A stretch of 6,975 bases of DNA, from contig USSI01000075.1 in NCBI GenBank assembly GCA_900557315.1, forward strand, positions 1-6,975, read 5' to 3'. The notes under the pieces were generated by a model, which searched no databases, had not been told where the DNA came from, and saw nothing but the letters and a program-made list of their open reading frames with translations. Below, in pieces: positions 6,125 to 6,975 of the stretch. The DNA comes from an uncultured Butyricicoccus sp. Its GTDB lineage: Bacteria > Bacillota > Clostridia > Oscillospirales > Butyricicoccaceae. Positions within the stretch are counted from its first letter, which is position 1. Every line of letters starts with the position of its first letter. A program made the translations under genes and the position numbers.

Positions 6125-6975
6125 TAGCGGCCCTCAAAATCGATACGCGGATCGACCAGCGTATAGCTGATGTCGCTGATGATATTCAGCAGCAGGCCAA
6201 TCAGAGTAAAAATATACAGCGTGCCGAACATGACCGGGTAATCACGAGATACCGTGGCTTCATAGCCCAGCAGCCCCAGTCCGTTCAGCGAGAACATCAC
6301 TTCAATCAGCAGCGAGCCGGTAAAAAACATGCTGATAAAGGTGGCCGGGAAACCGGCGATCACCAGCAGCATCGCGTTGCGAAATACGTGGCCCCACAGG
6401 ATCTGCTTTTCGCTAACGCCCTTTGCGCGGGCGGTGACGACGTACTGCTTGCGAATTTCGTCGAGAAAGCTGTTTTTGGTGAGCATGGTGAGGGCGGCAA
6501 AACCGCCGATCACCGTGGCCAGCACCGGTAGGGTGATATGCCAGAGATAGTCGAGGATTTTTTGATACCACGGCAGGCTGTCGAAGTTGGCTGACACCAG
6601 CCCGCGCAGCGGAAAGAGATCGAAATAGCTGCCGCCGGCAAAGATAACGATCAACAAAATGGCGAACAGAAAGGCCGGGATCGCATAGCCGATAATAATC
6701 AGCGTACTGCTCCAGACGTCAAAATGGCTGCCGTTGCTGACCGCTTTGCGGATCCCCAGCGGGATCGACACCAGATAGATGATGAGCGTGCTCCACAAGC
6801 CCAGCGAGATAGAGACCGGCAGGCTGTCCCCGATCAGCTGCACGACCGATGAGCTGCGAAACAGGCTGTCGCCAAAATCAAAGCGCAGGTAGTCGCCGAG
6901 CATTTTAAAATAGCGCTCGTGGAGAGGCTTATCAAAGCCGTAGCGGTGGGTTATCTCGGCGATGACTTCCGGGTC
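6124..6975 (-). CDS. yejB: YejB, inner-membrane permease of the peptide ABC importer (5' end missing)
   Basis: The open frame continues past the right edge: the last codon in the window (6975-6973) is an Asp, and the sequence [17 protein letters not shown] follows, matching an internal part of E. coli YejB. The visible 283 residues are about the last three quarters of the roughly 364-residue protein; the N-terminal helix and start are outside. An in-frame ATG at 6903 is internal, not the start. Visible landmarks are [20 protein letters not shown], a run of membrane helices, the EAA coupling loop [20 protein letters not shown] (about residues 169-188 of the fragment) ending in HVFRNA, and the C-terminus DPRIDFEGR. 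YejB is the OppB/DppB-type partner of YejE. The TAA stop (6126-6124) shares one base with the yejE start. Confidence 0.97.
   Translation of the reverse strand, partial: DPEVIAEITHRYGFDKPLHERYFKMLGDYLRFDFGDSLFRSSSVVQLIGDSLPVSISLGLWSTLIIYLVSIPLGIRKAVSNGSHFDVWSSTLIIIGYAIPAFLFAILLIVIFAGGSYFDLFPLRGLVSANFDSLPWYQKILDYLWHITLPVLATVIGGFAALTMLTKNSFLDEIRKQYVVTARAKGVSEKQILWGHVFRNAMLLVIAGFPATFISMFFTGSLLIEVMFSLNGLGLLGYEATVSRDYPVMFGTLYIFTLIGLLLNIISDISYTLVDPRIDFEGR

Overview
The window is best read as two unrelated stretches of bacterial DNA joined at about 4441-4473, inside one ATPase gene. All six genes lie on the minus strand, so transcription runs from the right edge to the left.

Right part (about 4474-6975): this is the enterobacterial yejBEF locus in its usual order and spacing. 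yejB is cut by the window edge, yejE is complete, and only the first 209 or so codons of yejF are present. The proteins follow my memory of E. coli YejB, YejE and YejF almost residue for residue, with differences that suggest a Klebsiella/Enterobacter-type relative. The system is an inner-membrane peptide ABC importer.

Left part (1 to about 4440): this looks like a GC-rich gut Clostridia (Bacillota, perhaps Oscillospiraceae). The assignment rests on protein style and strong AGGAG-type ribosome binding sites and is only an inference. In transcription order it holds the 3' end of an Opp/Dpp-type ATPase, a MalY/PatB-type PLP enzyme, a UxaA/GarD-type dehydratase broken by a frameshift and an amber stop, and an EamA-family (DMT) exporter or permease. 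A good intrinsic terminator at 239-277 follows. Gaps of 46, 49 and 120 bases suggest one operon for uptake and breakdown of an amino-acid-like or hydroxy-acid substrate. The substrate cannot be read from the sequence.

The joint is in frame and falls in the strongly conserved H-loop of the ABC ATPase, where unrelated genes can share about 20 identical bases. An assembly or amplification chimera in a mixed (gut metagenome) sample is the likeliest explanation; a real recombination event is less likely. The two lesions within 66 bases of the dehydratase gene also fit low-coverage or error-prone sequence, although a true pseudogene is possible. Bases 1-326 carry no convincing gene, only hairpins and the terminator. 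I found no rRNA, tRNA, CRISPR array or transposase, and no convincing new system.
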